Positions 62,472 through 64,000 of a stretch of DNA of 64,000 bases are shown here, in pieces (position 1 is the stretch's first letter; every line of letters starts with the position of its first letter). The position numbers and the translations under genes are program-made. The DNA lies in contig NZ_VOBA01000001.1 of NCBI RefSeq assembly GCF_008369165.1, positions 2,101,630-2,165,629 on the forward strand, read 5' to 3'. The notes beneath the pieces are model-generated. The model had not been told where the DNA came from. It saw only the letters and a list, made by a program, of their open reading frames with translations, and did no database searches. The DNA comes from Dietzia sp. ANT_WB102 (GTDB lineage Bacteria; Actinomycetota; Actinomycetes; Mycobacteriales; Mycobacteriaceae).

Positions 62472-63887
62472 GTGACTACCACCACCTGGATCATCATCGC
62501 CGTCGCCGCGGTGCTGCTGCTCGCCATCATCGCGCTCGTCGTGGGGCTGCAACTGCGCAAGAACAGGCAGATCTCCCTCACCAGGGCAGAGGAGCGCAAG
62601 GAGCTCACCCGCGACGAGCGCTCCGGCAACTACCAGGCCGGGACCGGATTCTCGTTCGCCCAGGCCGGAAGTGCCGCTACGGCCGCTCCGCCCAAGGAGC
62701 CGGTGCGGCGTGAGCAGGCGCCCGCGCCCGAGGTGGAGCTTGCCCCGGAAGCCCGGCCCACGCCACAGGCGACCCCGGAGACCCCGCTCCTCGCGCCCGA
62801 ACCGGATGTCGAGCCGGGCCCGAGCGAGGCAAGTGAGGTCGTCGAGACCGTCCCTGTCGACCCCGTCGTGGTGCCGGCCGAGGTCCCCGACGAGGAGATC
62901 CCTGCACCCACCTCGGATGTCATCACGGGCACTCCCGAGCCGGTCGCACCGGTGGAACGGATCGACCCGTCCGCCGGGCGGCTCGACCGTCTCCGCGGCC
63001 GCCTCGCACGCTCGCAGAGCACTGTGGGACAGGGCCTCCTGGGGCTCCTCGGCGCAGGCGACCTCGATGAGGACGCCTGGGAGGAGATCGAGGACACGCT
63101 GATCATGGCCGACCTCGGTTCGGCCACGACCGAGTTGGTGGTCGATCGCTTGCGGGAGGAGATCGCCACCCGCCAGGTCCGCACCGAGGCCGAGGTTCGC
63201 GACCTGCTGCGGCAGACACTCATCGACAATCTCCACCCCGAGCTCGATCGATCGCTACGTGCGTTGCCGAATGACGGGACGCCGGCCGTCCTCCTCGTCG
63301 TCGGCGTCAACGGCACCGGGAAGACCACCACCACCGGCAAGCTCGCCCGAGTCCTCGTCGCCGACGGTCGCGATGTCCTCCTCGGGGCCGCGGACACGTT
63401 CCGCGCCGCCGCTGCAGACCAGCTCCAGACATGGGCCGAGCGGGTGGGCGCCGAGGTCGTCCGCGGCAAGGAGGGGGCCGACCCTGCCTCCGTGGCCTTC
63501 GACGCGGTCACCCGGGGGGTCGAGACCGGCGTGGACGCCGTGCTCGTCGACACCGCTGGTCGCCTGCACACCAAGACGGGGCTCATGGATGAGCTCGGCA
63601 AGGTCAAGCGGGTGGTGGAGAAGAAAACGCTCGTCGACGAGGTCTTACTGGTGATCGACGCGACCACCGGACAGAACGGACTCATGCAGGCGCGCGTGTT
63701 CAAGGAGGTCGTCGACATCACCGGCGTCGTCCTGACCAAGCTCGACGGCACTGCCAAGGGCGGCATCGTCTTCCAGGTCCAGCACGAACTCGGAGTACCG
63801 GTCAAGCTCGTCGGCCTGGGGGAGGGTGCGGACGATCTCGCACCGTTCACCCCCGAGGCATTCGTCGACGCACTGCTCGGTACCTAG
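62472..63887 (+). CDS. ftsY: Signal recognition particle receptor FtsY
   Basis: 471 residues. Unlike most FtsY, it starts with a true membrane helix (TWIIIAVAAVLLLAIIALVV, residues 5-24), then an acidic Pro/Glu-rich linker (about 60-160), then SRP54 N and G domains: GVNGTGKTTTTGKLARVL, DTFRAAAADQLQ, DTAGRLHTKTGLMD, TKLDGTAKGG. Docks SRP-ribosome complexes at the membrane. GTG 62472 is chosen by the -10 spacing and because the helix begins at once; the earlier frame runs through the sdhC promoter. Confidence 0.96.
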   Translation: MTTTTWIIIAVAAVLLLAIIALVVGLQLRKNRQISLTRAEERKELTRDERSGNYQAGTGFSFAQAGSAATAAPPKEPVRREQAPAPEVELAPEARPTPQATPETPLLAPEPDVEPGPSEASEVVETVPVDPVVVPAEVPDEEIPAPTSDVITGTPEPVAPVERIDPSAGRLDRLRGRLARSQSTVGQGLLGLLGAGDLDEDAWEEIEDTLIMADLGSATTELVVDRLREEIATRQVRTEAEVRDLLRQTLIDNLHPELDRSLRALPNDGTPAVLLVVGVNGTGKTTTTGKLARVLVADGRDVLLGAADTFRAAAADQLQTWAERVGAEVVRGKEGADPASVAFDAVTRGVETGVDAVLVDTAGRLHTKTGLMDELGKVKRVVEKKTLVDEVLLVIDATTGQNGLMQARVFKEVVDITGVVLTKLDGTAKGGIVFQVQHELGVPVKLVGLGEGADDLAPFTPEAFVDALLGT

Positions 63888-63933
63888 GCCCCCTGCGGGC
63901 TGGACACACGACCGGAACCGGGGCCGTCCGCAC

Positions 63934-63971
63934 GTAACCACCCCGAAACACGGCAGGACATCCGGCGAAAC
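63934..63971 (+). promoter_or_regulatory. GlnR-type operator at the window edge
   Basis: GTAAC (63934-63938), 6 bases, GAAAC (63945-63949), 6 bases, GGACA (63956-63960), 6 bases, GAAAC (63967-63971): the 11-base-spaced a-b-a-b arrangement of GlnR boxes, with one degenerate half (GGACA). It follows ftsY, where M. tuberculosis has amt-glnB-glnD, a nitrogen-controlled operon. The regulated gene lies beyond base 64000. Confidence 0.6.
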
Positions 63972-64000
63972 ACTGCACCGGAAACCTCTAGTCACGACGG

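Noticed and set aside
61643-62629. Longer N-terminal form of SdhC starting near 62629
   Set aside because: The extra 85 residues run backward through the ftsY start and show no similarity; GTG 62374 has a strong GGAGGAG and gives the expected five-helix protein.

Overview
The window is a dense, high-GC bacterial chromosome segment with almost no non-coding DNA. No gap exceeds 300 bases, and no transposase, integrase, phage gene or CRISPR array was seen. Gene content and order match the Mycobacteriales (Corynebacteriales) core block known in Mycobacterium tuberculosis as roughly gatA-pfkA-gatB ... ilvB-ilvN-ilvC ... serA-leuB ... gltX ... leuC-leuD-hup-mutT1-ppk-fbiD-gpsA-ddl ... thiL-ung-DAK2-recG-rsmD-coaD-sepIVA-yceD-rnc-mutM-osmC-acyP-smc-ftsY. 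An ilvD next to ilvBNC and a sdhCAB succinate dehydrogenase recall Corynebacterium and relatives. Dietzia is my best guess for the genus, made from memory of gene content and not proven by the sequence.

Layout. 1-4.9 kb: the 3' end of gatA, a drug-exporter-like MFS gene, pfkA and gatB. 5.1-7 kb: a divergent pair, LppZ-like lipoprotein and DoxX. 7-14.6 kb: branched-chain amino acid block, with ilvD on the minus strand, a Pip-type membrane protein, a CFP-6-like PH-domain protein, then ilvBNC behind a leader-peptide attenuator. 14.6-18.4 kb: a large unknown lipoprotein, an FAD oxidoreductase and an unrecognised partner. 18.5-27.4 kb: serA-leuB, a cNMP/CBS/nucleotidyltransferase protein coupled to a DnaQ-like exonuclease, an FAH-family hydrolase, isochorismate synthase and gltX. 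27.5-30.5 kb: tRNA-Gln(CUG) and two tRNA-Glu(CUC) copies flanking a TetR-MFS exporter operon with a clear operator. 30.5-34.8 kb: a Tat-type substrate-binding lipoprotein, the IclR regulator LtbR divergent from leuCD, and an HU protein without the usual basic tail. 34.8-43.7 kb: fbiD-ppk-mutT1 operon (minus strand), gpsA, ddl, DUF3515, thiL, gamma carbonic anhydrase-like protein and ung. 43.8-53.7 kb: enoyl-CoA isomerase, DAK2/FakA, recG, rsmD, coaD, sepIVA, yceD, rnc, mutM, osmC, acyP. 53.7-64 kb: smc, a lactate permease, sdhCAB (minus strand) and ftsY, ending in a GlnR-type operator that probably serves an amt gene just outside.

How it fits together. Leucine/valine/isoleucine synthesis is spread over ilvD, ilvBNC, leuB and leuCD, with two visible controls (attenuation at ilvB, LtbR at leuCD). 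Glutamine/glutamate decoding is covered by gatA/gatB, gltX and tRNA-Gln/Glu: a GatCAB system would be expected to amidate Glu-tRNA-Gln. Genome maintenance (ung, recG, mutM, mutT1, smc) is mixed with cell-envelope and division genes (ddl, sepIVA, ftsY). Many genes start within 6-8 bases of a TANNNT -10 box with no ribosome-binding site, which implies leaderless transcripts on a large scale.
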